64,000 nucleotides of DNA from the NCBI GenBank assembly GCA_001414485.1, contig LLEY01000178.1:56515-120514 (forward strand). Direction: 5' to 3'. The number at the start of each line of letters is the position of its first letter. Within the stretch, counting starts at the first letter, position 1. Positions 1 through 12,180 of this stretch are shown one piece after another. The stretch is from Calycina herbarum (lineage: Eukaryota; Ascomycota; Leotiomycetes; Helotiales; Pezizellaceae). Both the position numbers and the translations under genes were made by a program. The notes below the pieces were generated by a model, which saw only the letters and a list, made by a program, of their open reading frames with translations, made no database searches and was not told where the DNA came from.

Positions 1-1157
1 GCGCTTGGGTCTCGGTCGAATAAGTTGTTGTTAACTGCATGTTTGGGATAGGTATGAAGAATTGTATATATAATTTTTGTTTAATGACGCCTTATGGGAA
101 AAGAATGACGTCTTATGGGGGACAGAAGTCACTTAGATAAAGGCGAGCTTTTCAAAACAAAAAAGTGACAAGTACAAACGGTTAGCTGAGCGTCTATCAA
201 CACGGGAACATGGAAGATAACCGCCCCTCACCGCGATTCACCCCGCGCTCCAGTAAACTGGAACCAAGGAGGCAGACATGAATTGGAATAACTTCCAGAT
301 TTTTCCCTTCCCAAAGGTGTGTGGGCAAAACACCCACTTTTCAGTAAATATCCCCTTCCTCTCGCTTAGCTTCCTACCTATTAAAAGCGCTAGACACAGG
401 GCCGTACATTATACATATACTGATTTGCGTACATGAGCACCTGTAATAAAATCACCTTCTCCTAATCATGATATAATCGCAGGTTTACTAAATTGAGAGC
501 AAAATAGGCTTTTTGAACCCTCAATACATCTAACTAGCTCGATTGATTGCAACCAAGCAGGCGCGGAAAACGTAACATGATTGCAGTGCTGTTCTTATTG
601 ACCAACCGTTCCAGTGAACAAATAAGATTGCAATATACCTGAGTCTATTGCTCTTATCTTGTTCTCATTTAGGTTTGCATGGGGTTGGTCCAGGGGGCTT
701 TGAAAACCTCCGAAATAAACTTTGCAAGCCTTCCATTTTTGGAAGAAGGTTTGGAGAGAAGAGCGGGAGAACGACGGCAAGAAACCGCTGCGCGTCACTG
801 CTCACAAGTCACAATCTAATGTGGGCCAGTTTTTAGTGTGATGGACCCGGCAGCCACCTCCACCGGGAGAAACCCAGTATCTCCGCGAAAAGGGTTGAAA
901 CTTTAAACTTTCGCGAGATGGACTACGAGGCCAACCCCACTCGATAAGAAATATGTTCACTTTATTGGCTTGTCAAGATTTCTCTTCGGTAAAGTATACG
1001 ATTCGACCTGAAATTCAGCGTCACGAATATTCTTCAAATCCTTTCCCCAGTCATTTTTCCTGTCTCTGCCCTTCACTTGTTTTAAGTCTCTCATTTCTCA
1101 TATTGTTCGCTTAGCGCGCCTTTATCGAAAAGTTCACAATACCAACTTTCCTATCGA
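1..1157. other. Intergenic, upstream of the P450 gene
   Basis: No convincing coding sequence. The two short overlapping ORFs at 595-836 lie on opposite strands and show no family resemblance. A short duplicated phrase (tgacgncttatggg) occurs at about 85-120. The last 100 bases before the P450 ATG are CT-rich, as is common before fungal start codons. Confidence 0.6.
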
Positions 1158-2866
1158 ATGTTCGTCCGCCTTTTCCTCCTCGCCCTTTCCTCGGTATGTT
1201 CCTGAGCACTTTCTGGACCCATGGCCTTTATGCTGATGCCAAAATTCTAACAATAGACCGCAATCTGGCTCGTGGGAAAGTGCATCTATAATTTATACTT
1301 CCACCCTCTCAAAAACTACCCCGGCCCATTTCTTGCTCGAGCCACAAGGGTCTATGATCTATTTTACGATTTACGAGGAGTAAGTCACTGGCATAAAAAG
1401 AATCTTCACCACAAATATGGAGATGTGGTGCGAATTGCCCCAGACGAGTTGTCATACACAAAAAAAGAGGCATGGCCAACCATTTACGGTATTTTTACTC
1501 TCGACTTCCCTTTGCTAAGCAACTCCTGGAATTGAATCTAATCGAAGTGTAAAGGTTTTGCGAACAAGGACGGGACAGGAAACTTTGAGAAAGACCCAAA
1601 GTTTTGGAGCAAAAATGTCAATGGGGTAGCCAGTCTTATAGATGCCGATGATGTTGGACATAAGAGAATGCGTCGTCTGCAAAATCCGGCATTCTCAGAC
1701 AGAGCTTTGAAAGCCCAAGAATCGGTAATTAGGGGATATGCCGACCTCTTGATCAAACAACTCCATGGCCAAGCTTCCAGTCCCGAAACTTCAACGGTAG
1801 ATATCGTAGCTTGGTACACCCTTTTTACCTTTGATGTTGTCGGTGATCTTGCCTTTGGAGAATCCTTCCACTGTCTCCGTAATGGCGAGTGGCATTGGTG
1901 GATCTCAGCTATTTTTGACCTTTTCAAAGCCGGTACTTTTCTTAGAGCGGCAGGAAGATTTCCTCAACCATTTTTCACCATCTTCTTGCTATGCGTAATT
2001 CCTCCAAAGCTACTCAAAACACGCAAGGAGCAATTCAAATTTAGCGCTGAGCGTGTCAACAGAAGACTCGGGTCAGAAAACGACCGACCGGATTTCAGTG
2101 AGTTCGTTTCGCTGCTACAAGGCAAACTAGCTAACAAAAACACAGTGTCCTATATCCTAAAAGCAGATGACGAGAAATCGATGAGCCCGGATGAGATGAA
2201 CAACGCTTCACAGCTGTTTATTGCAGCAGGGAGCGAAACGACAGCAACAGCCCTTTCCGGTACTACATTCCTTCTTCTTGAGAATCCACGCACGTTTGAG
2301 GCTTTGAAATCCGAAATCCGTGGAAGTTTCCAAAATGAGAGTGAAATCAACATTCAGAACACTGCAAAACTCCCATATCTCAATGCTGTTCTCGATGAAT
2401 CGCTTAGAATGTGCCCTCCTGGTCCAGGAGCATTTCCCCGACAAGTTCCGGAGGGCGGGAGAATGGTATGTGGAAAATTCGTTGCAGCGGGAATGGCTGT
2501 TGGTGTCCATCAGCTATCTATCAACCGCTCTCCTTTGAATTTCACGGATCCGGATTCTTTTGTACCTGAGAGATGGATGGGCGAGGAAAAATACCAGAAC
2601 GATGCCAGAACAGCAGTCAACCCGTTCTCATTTGGACCGAGAAATTGTATCGGCAAAAAGTATGTATTTCTTGAGAATCACCTAAGAAATTTACTAAAAA
2701 CTCTTGTAGCTTGGCGATTGCCGAAGTCAAATTAGCTCTAAGTCGAGTAATTTGGAATTTCGACATGAAATTAGCGCCAGAGAGTTTCGGTTGGTTGGGA
2801 AAGCAGAAGATGCTTACGACCTGGAAAAAAGAAGCGATGAAGGTAATACTGACATCACGGTTTTAA
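1158..2866 (+). CDS. Cytochrome P450 monooxygenase, microsomal
   Basis: Predicted exons 1158-1193, 1257-1488, 1555-2659 and 2710-2866 join in frame to 509 aa, a normal length for a fungal microsomal P450. A hydrophobic N-terminal anchor is followed by a YFHPLKNYPGP hinge. The I-helix oxygen-binding motif AGSETT lies near residue 314, the K-helix ESLR (ExxR) near 370, PERW near 426, and the heme loop FGPRNCIGKN holds the ligand Cys at about 454. The last intron falls inside the heme loop, and removing it restores the normal continuation LAIAEVKLALSRV. The family uses NADPH-P450 reductase electrons to insert oxygen into small lipophilic substrates at the ER. The sequence resembles the isotrichodermin C-15 hydroxylase-like (CYP65-type) group, but the substrate cannot be read. 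Broken MFS and TLC genes follow, so this may be the surviving member of a former metabolic cluster. Confidence 0.93.
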
Positions 2867-3221
2867 AATACAACGGGAAAGATGACAGAAATGTACTTGA
2901 GACGTGTAAAGTTATTCTGCGATGATCTTTTATTCTTTCCAGCCACCCCGATCGGGAGAAATACAGTCATTGCTATGCTCCAAAAACCCTGTACAATGCG
3001 CCCGCTGTAAGAGACCCAAGCTTTCTCTGCATACACCCTTTATGACTTTTGGTTCTCGAGAGCATGTGGGAGAATTAAAAGATCCAGTTCCTAATTCTCT
3101 CATAGATTTTCGGGAAATACATGTAATTGTCCTAGTCCTTTTGACACAGTAGTTACGAAAGCGGGTGTAAACGGGGAAAGTTTGTTTCTCTTACGTAAAA
3201 GGTCAGGTTAATCGAAAATTG
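2867..3221. other. Intergenic between P450 and TLC genes
   Basis: About 355 bases between the convergent P450 and TLC-like genes. No feature recognised. Confidence 0.5.
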
Positions 3222-4144
3222 TTAGATCTTCTTAACCAAATCTCCCTTTGTAAGAATTTTGGCAAACCAATAGAATCCTTGGTACTGTAATAAAGCTAGG
3301 GAGCTAAGCTGAATAGCAGCAAGTGCAATTCGTAGTTGCACTTCTCGTTTATCCGCCACATCGGAATTTGAAAGTCGTGGTACAACATGAGCAGCGCCCA
3401 CCATTAGTCTTTGATCTTGAAGTGTGACGAGCATGTCCGAAGCCACCCACAGCAAAGTGAGGGTTCCAGTTCCCAGTCTGACAATCGTATAAGTCACCAA
3501 AAGGAAGATGCAGTTGAGCTTCCGAGCCAAGGTGCCTTTGAAGCCCGCACCGTTTAGTTGTCTCTGAATACTCAAGAAGATGTTTGGAAGTTCCCAAATT
3601 ATGAGGTGTGCATTGTAATGCAGAGAAAATGGTCGCTAAGCGAGTTAGAATCAATATCGTCGACGAAAATACGACAAAATAACTTACAAGACCCAGACAA
3701 ACGGCACAAAGAGCACAAACCGAACGTGCAAACACGAAATTCCCTTCGATCTTCTTATGCCCCCAACACTGAGCCAGATGGAAGCAAGAATAACAAGTAG
3801 AAATTGCAAGTGCAGCGGCTGTTTCCGAGTGATACCCCAAGATCCTATCCTGTGCTGTCAAGCCATCTCTAAACTCTGTGTGCGTAAGTCGGTAAACAGC
3901 AAAGCCGGAGTTCACGATACTCTGTGCGATGCTGATTGTGTTGATGTTCCAATAAAACCGAGAAAGTTGGTTTGAAATGGAGGAGTGGAGGTCCAAAAAC
4001 GGCTTAGATGAATTGATAAAATGTAGCAGAAAACAAGACGAGTGGAAGATGAGGTGTAATTCCTGGGAGATTCAGAATTTCCTGGCTGAAATTTCTGAAA
4101 TCGAGTATCGGGTATCAGTTGTAAGCAATGGAAAAGTCTAACAT
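3222..4144 (-). pseudogene. TLC-domain membrane protein, frame broken near the N terminus
   Basis: The 3' exon (3222-3635) and the upstream frame (from 3688) join cleanly over a 52-nt GTAAGT..TTAG intron at 3636-3687. The product has the plan of fungal TLC-domain (TRAM/LAG1/CLN8) multi-pass membrane proteins: RFYWNIN near the start of the domain, then ERILGY-like AQDRILGY, RPFSLHYNAHLIIWELPNI after the intron, and a C-terminal FYWFAKIL helix. The expected N-terminal helix (TPHLPLVLFSATFYQFI) is also present, but in another frame. It runs into TAA at 4004-4006 and has no in-frame ATG after an upstream TGA at 4114-4116. The only upstream ATG (4144) gives nine codons. So the N terminus has at least one frameshift and probably one stop. 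TLC proteins act in ER lipid metabolism or sensing. Alternative: an unrecognised upstream exon could rescue the start but not the break at about 4005. Confidence 0.62.
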
Positions 4145-4773
4145 TGTGGGCGAATTATATAGATATTTTTCCGGACAAAATTTTGCGACAATTAAGTCTC
4201 ATGTGTAAAATATAATTAAATCATAGGCTAGAAGTCTATATTTTCAGCCTCAAGCTGCAGTCACGCTGTTATCAAACCACAGACGCGATAGGGGCATTAA
4301 GCTTATGCTCCTCGGCTATTAAAGTGATCGATTAACCCTATTTTGGTCAAGCTTAGGTGAGCAAAGATACGTCTCGACTTTGCTGCTGCTTGCACTTAAT
4401 TCCGACGGCTCCATTATTTGCCATTAATTGTCGCTTTCTGGTTGTGTTCCAGATACCCACCATGCAGGCAGACGATCGAAATCTATATCGGAATTCCCGG
4501 TCTTGAGTAACAAAGCCAATAGTCACAATCTTTACTTGGTATATCCTATTTATCGTTTACAGCAAAGAAGGTGCTTATGTCATGCCAAGCTTCAGCCGTT
4601 CTAATGCACCATCCGATGCCAATAGTAAGTCTTACCTGCCTGGGTACCTAAGGTAGAAGAGTTTGTCAGACATGTGAAGTCCAAACTTCTGAGATCCATT
4701 ACCATTCTCACTTTTCTCACTTTTCTTTTCAACTTGCAATCATGTCCCTTCTTTTTGAAAGTATATTGAAAAC
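4145..4773. other. Intergenic
   Basis: Divergent space between the TLC remnant and the MFS remnant. No ORF with family character and no repeat noticed. Confidence 0.5.
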
Positions 4774-6715
4774 ATGGAAACCAAAACACTTCCCCAGATC
4801 GTGATATCCTCGCCCCTTCATCAACAAACTCCTTCACATATCAACTGAAACAGAAAAAGAACCACCCTCCCGACCCGCAAAAAAATCAATTTCTTTCATG
4901 CTGGCCTATGGATCCGTCATGGCCAGCGCTTTCATATCCACGATGAACACTGTAATCGTAGCAACAGCACTTCCGCCCATCGCACTGGATAAAAATGCCC
5001 ATTCCAACTCGGCTTATTGGATGGGATCTGGGTTTTTGTTTACCCAAGAGCCAGCCGTTGTATGGAACTTTATTCACAGTTTTTGGGAGAAAACATTGTT
5101 CGGTTCTTGCGATGGTGCTTTTTAGAGTTGCGAGTTTGTTTTGTGCTCTGGCGCAGAGTGCGAGGTGGTTGATTATTGCTCGTGTGGAGTTTACTCGTTT
5201 TTTCTTTGGATTCCGAATAAAGATCTCAGTTCCGTGCACACCTTCTCTATCAGGGATTGTGTGAACGGCCTAGGACAATCAAGAGTGAGAGGATCTCGAA
5301 CAATCAGGAATCGAGATTTTGATTCTTCTAAATCCTCTCGGATGATATCTGTAATTAACCGAGAGTATTGTGAAAAACAAGTGGTGCGCAGAACAATGAC
5401 CAAAACTCTTACAGAATATTCAGATGGCACTTTACTGTATATATTGACAGAGAATCTAGGCATTGAAAATTTGAAAACAGCTGGCTAACGAACTAATTTC
5501 CACAATTTCAAGATCACGGGGCAGGAGGAATAAACGTCATCGCAAGTATAATAATAACAGACATGGCATCCCTTCGAGAAAGAGGAAAGTACATTGGAAT
5601 TTTGTCGTTGGCGGGCTAGTAAAGTGGCATCTTGATGGGCGCAGCAATTGCCGGAAACGCAACATGGAGACTGCAAGTATACTCGAAAGCAAAACTGAGC
5701 ATCCTCTCTAACAAAAAACCAGAATTTTCTGCATCAATCTCCCACTTTGCGTCCCAGCTACATCCGGAATTTTTTTTTCGTCCTACTGACTTCGGAACCT
5801 CTCTCAGTCATGGAAACATTGAAGCGGAAAGACTGGATAGGAATCACTGTCCTTACAGGGTTGCTGGTTTCGCTCCTCTGTGGAATTACCGGCGGAGGTG
5901 TTGTACACCCATGGAGAACGGGCCCAGTCATCGCGAGTATTGTAGTTGGTGTCGTGGGTGTAATCGCATTCGTTTTTTACGAACACCATTTTGCGAAAGA
6001 ACCAATGATACCACTCCGGATCTTCGCAAGTCGGACTGCTGGAGTTTCGCATCTCTCATCTTTTTGTTTAGGCTTCATGTTGTGGGTCACACAATACTAT
6101 GTTATTCAATATGTGAGTTTAATACATGGGAATGAGAGTGGCATTGCTAAGACGAATAAATATAGTTCCTCACTACCCAGCGACACTCACTCGTTGGAGC
6201 TGGTGTAGCGATTTTACCAGGAACGATCATGATTCCCGTAATGGCCGCAGCCGGTGGAATCTTGATTTCCAAGTCACAAAGATTTCGAAACGTTAATTCG
6301 GTCTCATGGCTACTGGCAGGGTTTTCGTTGATGACTCAACTAAAAATCGACTCTAATAAAGCGATGCAATATGGGTTTCAAATAATTTGTGGATTCGGTG
6401 CTGGTGTCGTATGTATTGCAATCTCCTCTCAAGCAAAATAATAACAATAAATCCGGATTTTCCCAGGAAGGCAATGTGCTGTCCAAGCATGTCAAACTGA
6501 TGAAGAAGTTCCAATGGTAAGCCACCTCGAAAGTACAAATCCCCATTCTTGCTAAGACACCATAGACAACAGCAATTACTTCCTTCATAACTAGTCTGGG
6601 CGAGTCCTTTGGCGTTGGAATCGGCGGTGTTGTATTCCAAAATCAACGGAGCAAACACCCAACAAGCGCTATCAAGGAAAAGGAAAAAGCGGACACGGAA
6701 AATAATTCGAATTAG
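4774..6715 (+). pseudogene. MFS drug/proton antiporter (DHA2, 14-TM type), multiply broken
   Basis: Successive blocks match the order of a DHA2 exporter: an ATG-led cytosolic N terminus at 4774, TM1 with SVMASAFISTMNTVIVATAL (4914-4973), WMGSGFLFTQ, then motif-A-like QPLYGTLFTVFGRK in a different frame, GAGGINVIASII at about 5525, LRERGKYIGIL ending in TAG near 5619, EPMIPLRIFASRTAGVS, CQTDEEVPM near 6505, and ESFGVGIGGVVFQNQ near 6640. Breaks include a frameshift near 4846 (METKTLP.. to TETEKEPP..), one near 5050, a ~320-bp non-coding gap after LIIAR (5181-5508) much longer than local introns, and stops after SLAG. The segment that normally holds WRWVFWINLP is not found. The C-terminal helices after 6715 are not readable. 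An intact relative would pump small molecules out across the plasma membrane. Confidence 0.82.
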
Positions 6716-7237
6716 AAAGGTAGGAGAAAAGATAGATAGCAATGGAGCAGCGCTTCCATAGGATGCAATTAATATACAGACAATAGCTCGAGCTCGTGGT
6801 ACTGTGACCCTGATCCAAATTCCAAATGTTAAAGTTACGATCGTCATTGCTTGATGTCAAAGACCCATTTTCCGAAAAACCCCACATATCCTTCGCTCCT
6901 CAATTCCTTGAAGACATGTTTGTGGCACAGCTCTATAGGCATATTTTCGGGCAGATTCGATGCTCATAAATTGACCCTTGAAGATCTTCATTCAACTCAA
7001 AGTTTATTCTTCTTCAGCCTTGTCAGCACAACGACAGGGCGATTGAGTCTAGCTACCTAAACGCCACATCCACCTCATCGGCTCTTACCAGGCTGATCAA
7101 ATGTGGGTTATTGTATGAATGATGAACAGTATATATTAATCATCTATTTTTTGGCGGTATGCCCACACTAACAAGCGTGAGAGGTGGAGGCCAAGTTCGT
7201 TGTACGAAGTGAATTGGGGCTGCATTCGACACGAAAA
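6716..7237. other. Intergenic
   Basis: The first ~150 bases may hold decayed C-terminal MFS sequence. The rest shows no recognisable gene. Confidence 0.4.
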
Positions 7238-7732
7238 TCAGTAAACAATAGCTAAATACACTGGCTGAAATTGCTTTCTACGGACCTTCCGTCGTGAAAA
7301 GAATTTTATGAGCTCGTCACGAGTTGAATCCTTATCGAATGGGTTTTCTTCCATCGCTATCCACAAGTCGTAAATTGAGCGAGCGAGTTGTTCTCTGGCC
7401 ATTGAACGACTATCTAGTCTGTACTTGTTGCAGTAAAATCCTACACTTCCTGCGTTTCTGACCATCTCTCTGACATCCTCAATCAATGGATCAACCAATG
7501 TGTCCGGCCGGTAGCCCGATGCCTTTTTCTCGGCTTCTCTGAGGGATCTTGCCAGAGGATAGAAGGAAATCGCAAGAGGCAGTACAGTGGGGATGATGGC
7601 TGTGGTGTTTTCCTTCCAGATAGAGTAGAATTTGGCGTTGGTGGAGAGCAATGCTTTCACATCTTGCAAGTCATCCAAGTTTTGAAAGATGTTAATGGCA
7701 ATTTCTACAGACGTGTTGGAAAGCGATGCCAT
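7238..7732 (-). CDS. Hypothetical protein with F-box-like N terminus
   Basis: A single uninterrupted frame of 164 aa starting at a true ATG (7732). The N terminus (LSNTSVEIAINIFQNLDDLQDVKALLSTN) has the spacing of a fungal F-box: a hydrophobic helix, then leucine-rich helices followed by a short linker to NAKFYSIW. The remainder is helical and charged, with no repeat domain. F-box proteins usually tether substrates to SCF ubiquitin ligases through Skp1; here the substrate-binding part is short and unrecognised. It sits among decaying genes, so it may be a truncated copy of a longer F-box gene. The family call rests on pattern only. Confidence 0.5.
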   Translation of the reverse strand: MASLSNTSVEIAINIFQNLDDLQDVKALLSTNAKFYSIWKENTTAIIPTVLPLAISFYPLARSLREAEKKASGYRPDTLVDPLIEDVREMVRNAGSVGFYCNKYRLDSRSMAREQLARSIYDLWIAMEENPFDKDSTRDELIKFFSRRKVRRKQFQPVYLAIVY

Positions 7733-8446
7733 TCTTGCTAAGAGTTCAACAAGATAGACTAGACATCGTCCAAAACGAGTTCACAAAAGTCGAGGTGTTG
7801 AATTACGTGAAGAATGGAAGAATAAGGGCGTAGACCACGAGGGGGATCGGGGCGGGTGGGCGTCTAGTTGACCAATCAAAGTGAGAATTATAATGGGCCT
7901 GTATCTTGCCAAGGCGCTTGTGTTCCCTTTGGCTTCAACCCTTCCTAAACTCAAACCAGAAGAAGTCTTCTTAAGTTTGCAATGCCACATGGTTAGCGGG
8001 ATTTTAGAATTCATTTCCTCTTCCTTCTCCTTGGGCCACCAGGGATCAATCAAGCTTAAACATGAAACATGCCACTGCGGGGATCTGCTTGAGCTTATTT
8101 TCATTGACCCCTGAATACTCTCAATTTTTAAATCAACATGTCTAGCTGCGCCGTTCACTCAGCCCGTTGATCCTGTCTCTTAGATAAAGCACCTCGGAGA
8201 AGTAAGCGCTCCACTTACAAGATGAGTTTCGACTTGGCAAAGGATCATCCCCCAAGAACGAGATATCATCTGGGTCGTGGGATCCTCTAAAATTTGAGCC
8301 TCTCTGCGGTGTCTTGTCCCATGGGTTTGGAGCTCGTATCGGATGGATCAACAGAATTTGCTATATCTTTTCTTCGTTTCCCTCAGTGATGTAATTCTCA
8401 CTCAGTAGCTTCGCCGCAACACACACTCTTTGCTTTCTTTTTCATC
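7733..8446. other. Intergenic
   Basis: Opposed ORFs at 7781-8158 (minus) and 7881-8114 (plus) overlap each other and show no recognisable features. I see no supported gene here. Confidence 0.45.
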
Positions 8447-11400
8447 ATGGTTTCCAAAATACTGGGCCAGCTTTCAGTCCTTCTCCTTTTCATATTTCTC
8501 AAAGTACAGCCGCTCCTTCACGATATTCCCTACAAGGAAGAGAGGACACTACTCCGGGTATTGGAATCGAGTTAGAATGGAGAGGTGCGACGTTTACAAA
8601 CGACAAGGCACCTGGTGCAGACGCCACAGATCAACAGGTTGCGGATGTTAAAGGCAAAACTTGCACAGTTATCGATGCATCGAATGCGAAAACTAACGCG
8701 GCACTCGAATGGGTGATGACGGCTGAGCACTCTGGCACAGAAGACAGCACCGGAATAACAAAATTGATCCCGGAGTTTATTGTTGATGGACGGAAAGTAA
8801 AAATTGGATCTGGCAGAGCAGGTCCCATCGGACAAGAAATCGTTGATTTCTTGGTAAGCTTTAGACTCCCCACCAACACCCTAGAGAATACCACTAATAA
8901 ACTTATTTGACAGACCAAATGGCTTCCATCAGTCGCCGCCAAAAGTCGATTGACCATTGCTGGTTTTGAGAGCTTTGGTCCTTGGAGTGTGACTTCTCCA
9001 TCAACTTGGGGGGCATACATGCTGCCCTACACCGCATTAGGATAACAGGTCACAGCAGCCGTTCCACTCGAAGGCATACTTGCTTTCTTTCAAAAAGCAA
9101 AGGGTGTAACTGTTTCCCCGGATCCACTAGATGGCAAAACCAATCCACTCCTTTCTACTGTCAGCGCAAAGGTCAGCAAAATGCATCTCGTCCGCAAAGA
9201 GGATTTCAATAAATTCTCCATGACTCCGGCACAAAAAGCTTCCCTCACGGACGAGGCGTTGGGCTTCTTCTCGATGATTGTTTCGTATGCTAAGGCTGGA
9301 CCGGGAGCGACTCCTGAGAATGGTCTCAAACACGAAATTCCAATTATGCCCCGCACCGACTTTGGCACGATGTATAAAACCTTTTTTAAGGATGACTTGA
9401 CAAAGACGGGTATTTTACCCTGTACTAGTCTTGTCGATGTCGTGAACGAGTCGGCCAGATTTCAAGGTGATGGGTATGTCAATTCCCCTTATCAATATTT
9501 GCTATTTTTCTATACACGCCATGGTTGAGACGGAGGGAGGGCACAGACTACCAAGAAGATTTCACGATTTCTTATTGCTTGAAAGACTCTGGGACAATAA
9601 GAAGAATAAACCCGGATGATTTGGAAGAATAGAGAGTTTGGCTTTCCGATTCTCCCAAACCTTTCGGATATAGAGATCAATTCCAGATGCTTCGGAAGGA
9701 ACAAGGCATATGCTAATTTTTTGACTCATAGATCTGCTGGCGTTAATGCTACGTACTCAAAGAAAGACATCTCCAAGAACGTCTTCAAATGGGTCAACGG
9801 GGCAAAGACTACGACCTTGACGGTTGATTTATGGTTGTCAACAATAGAGAACACTGGAGTAGATCCTATGGTAATCGCTGATCAAACCATCGACGGTCAA
9901 GTATGTACTCAGCATACTCATACTGTAATTAAGCTCTGTACTGACCTCGCTTAACTAGATTGGTGCTCTTGGAAGCAGAATGGAGTCGCTGGCTGGAGGA
10001 AGTGCCACACGTCTTGCCCCTCTTTGGGAATTCAGAGATCTAGGGAATGCAAATGGAGGTAACCTTCCGGCCGTACTCAAATCCGCGGAGGATACTTTAG
10101 TTGCATTCCACAAAACCTTCCGCACCGCACCCATAAAGGCTCGTGTAGCAGCTCCAGCAAAAAGCTCTTCCGCACCTTCATGTGCTCGAACATCATCATC
10201 TTCTTCCTCGGCGTCACGCTCTGCCTCTAAAACCAGTGCAGGCCCATCTGCCACCTCAGCATCTGCCACAAAGGCTAGTGCTTCCCCATCTGCTACTTCC
10301 GACCCAAAAAAGAAGGGGAAGTGCTCAGAGGGGCAGATTCTCGACCCTGCTGAGGGAGGACAAGCCGAGAAAACAGAGAAGCCAGTCTGTGTCACCGACA
10401 AGAAATGCCCTGAAGGTCAAGTAGCAGATACAGCCGCAAAGGAAACAAAATGTGGTAAAGATTTAGCCGACGACAAGAAACCAAAGTGTGATACCACCAA
10501 GGAATACTCTGCCATCACAGTCGATACTGATGGAAATGCAATCTATAAATGCACCAAAACCCGAAAGACCGTATCTGATGAGAAAAAGGCAGCTGAGGAC
10601 AAGAAAGCGGCTGATGATAAGAAGGCTGCTGAAGCCAAAAAGGCCGCCGAGGATAAGAAAGTTGCCGACGAGAAGAAGGCAGCGGACAACAAAGTAAAAG
10701 AAGCGAAGCGAGGTCGAGTAAGCTTTTGCATGGCTTTCGTTGCAGGTAGTGGATTGATTGGAAAAGATGATGTCCCCTCCGATGATATTTTGAATGTATC
10801 AGCCGACGATTGGCCAGCAGATTCAAAATGGGTAGAAGGTAAACACTCCTCTTCTTTCATCCTCAAATCAATCATGCTAACAAACAATTGCCAGGCATTT
10901 TAACAAACTCGGACGTTGAAATCACACCAGCCCACGCAACGGTAGTTATCGAAAGCGAAACGGCAGGCGCAAACCCCATCTCCTCCCTCTTCGGAGCCAT
11001 CGCCAGGGCCTTCAAGAAAGCCAAACCAACAGCAGGAAAAGCAGCAGACGACGTAGCCACAGCCGCAAAAGCCTCCACTCCTCTCCAAAAGATCTGAAAC
11101 CACCCCAGTTCCCTCGACTGCCTCCTAATGGTCGCCACCGAGGTCGCCTCCAACAAACTCCACGTCGGATCCGAAGTCCCCTCAGGTGGATTCCCCAAGC
11201 AAGCGAAACAAGGTTCTCCAGGTGCCCCAGCCGTCAGATACTACAAGAACGAAGATAAATACCAGAATTTCCAGTACAATTGGGTAACTCACGATGACGA
11301 TTTCTTCTACAACGATCGTTTCATGCCATTACAATGCCAGAAAGTTGGGCTGTACTCGAAGCAAATTAGTGCTCTATCTGTGGAGGGGAATACTTGTTGT

Positions 11401-11550
11401 ACCTTTTACTCGGATGATGGTTGTAAATCGAAGGGACTGTTTTCGATGAGTAATCGGGAGGATATGAATCTGAAGGGGAAGGATAACGATTCTATTGCAA
11501 GCTTTTATTGTACTACTACTTTTAGTTGTGAGGGAAATCCAGGATTGTAG
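8447..11550 (+). pseudogene. Large secreted fungal protein of unknown role, interrupted by stops
   Basis: The exon frames 8914-9473, 9732-9900, 9959-10838 and 10895-11550 join in phase over introns with good splice sites. ATG 8447 starts a signal-like peptide (MVSKILGQLSVLLLFIFL), but the body beginning QSTAAPSRYSLQGRE lies one frame away. Either a base is lost near 8500, or a 41-nt GTACAG..AGAG intron is removed. TAA at 9043-9045 interrupts exon 2 unless a weak 60-nt GTGACT..CAG intron (8989-9048) is used. TGA at 11095-11097 cuts off an in-frame 150-codon tail that is Cys-rich with a crystallin-like pattern (CCTFYSDDGCKSKGLF, SNREDMNLKGKDNDSI). The middle holds a Ser/Ala/Thr linker and Lys/Ala-rich DKKAAEDK repeats (~10560-10700). 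The layout matches large secreted proteins found only in fungi, whose function I cannot name. Confidence 0.6.
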
Positions 11551-11639
11551 GGGACTGACTTGTGGGGGTTTCTGGAGGCAATTCTTGTATATTATTTTAC
11601 TTGGGGGTTGTTGTTGAGGGGGTTATGTTCTGATATAGT

Positions 11640-12180
11640 GAGTTGCGAATTAAGCTTCCCTTTTGACCATATTTTGTAAACCGTGCGTTTTACTGTGCCG
11701 TAGCTACTAAAAGTAACCTCTATCTAAATATTAGAAAACTAAGACCTTATTTAACTACTACTGCTCTCTATTATATTATATGTGCCTTTTAAAGCTTTTA
11801 ATACTATATATCCTACTCTCTATACCCTCTATTATATAATAGCGTCTTAAATTAATTCTAATTACTATGTCGCTATTAAAATCGCTATTTAGAGTAGTAT
11901 AAACGCTAGAAGAGATTGATTTAAGAACCTTATAATAAAGTTTAGTTATAGTACTAAATCGATTTAGAATATATAATTAGAGCTTCTTAAGAAGATTAAT
12001 CTTACTCCTTATCTATACTATAAAGCGATATCTAGAAGAAGAGTAGTATATAATTCTTCGCTAGAGTACTACTTAATTAGAATAATAAGCTTATAGTAGA
12101 TAAGACAGCGGATTATATATATAATATATTTAATATTAAGCTTTTAAGATTATAAGCATTCGTAAACTTCTCAGAGAGAA
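11640..12180. repeat. RIP-degraded AT-rich block, origin unknown
   Basis: Base composition shifts abruptly to very AT-rich with abundant TA dinucleotides and stops in all frames, like the large transposon blocks elsewhere in the window. No transposase or reverse-transcriptase motif can be read and no terminal repeat is visible. Most likely a RIP-mutated transposon fragment lying between two stop-bearing genes. The remaining sequence up to 12519 has no supported gene. Confidence 0.6.

Noticed and set aside
7781..8158. Opposed ORFs of 125 and 77 codons
   Set aside because: They overlap on opposite strands, and neither shows domain, splice or signal features.
9966..9990. Possible heat-labile-enterotoxin-like annotation for the secreted-protein locus
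   Set aside because: No ADP-ribosyltransferase motif is visible; the resemblance is only to unnamed fungal proteins, so no such function is assigned.
11051..11106. A 56-nt GTAGCC..CCCCAG intron removing the TGA at 11095
   Set aside because: Splicing it shifts the downstream frame and it lacks a branch site, so it does not rescue the tail.
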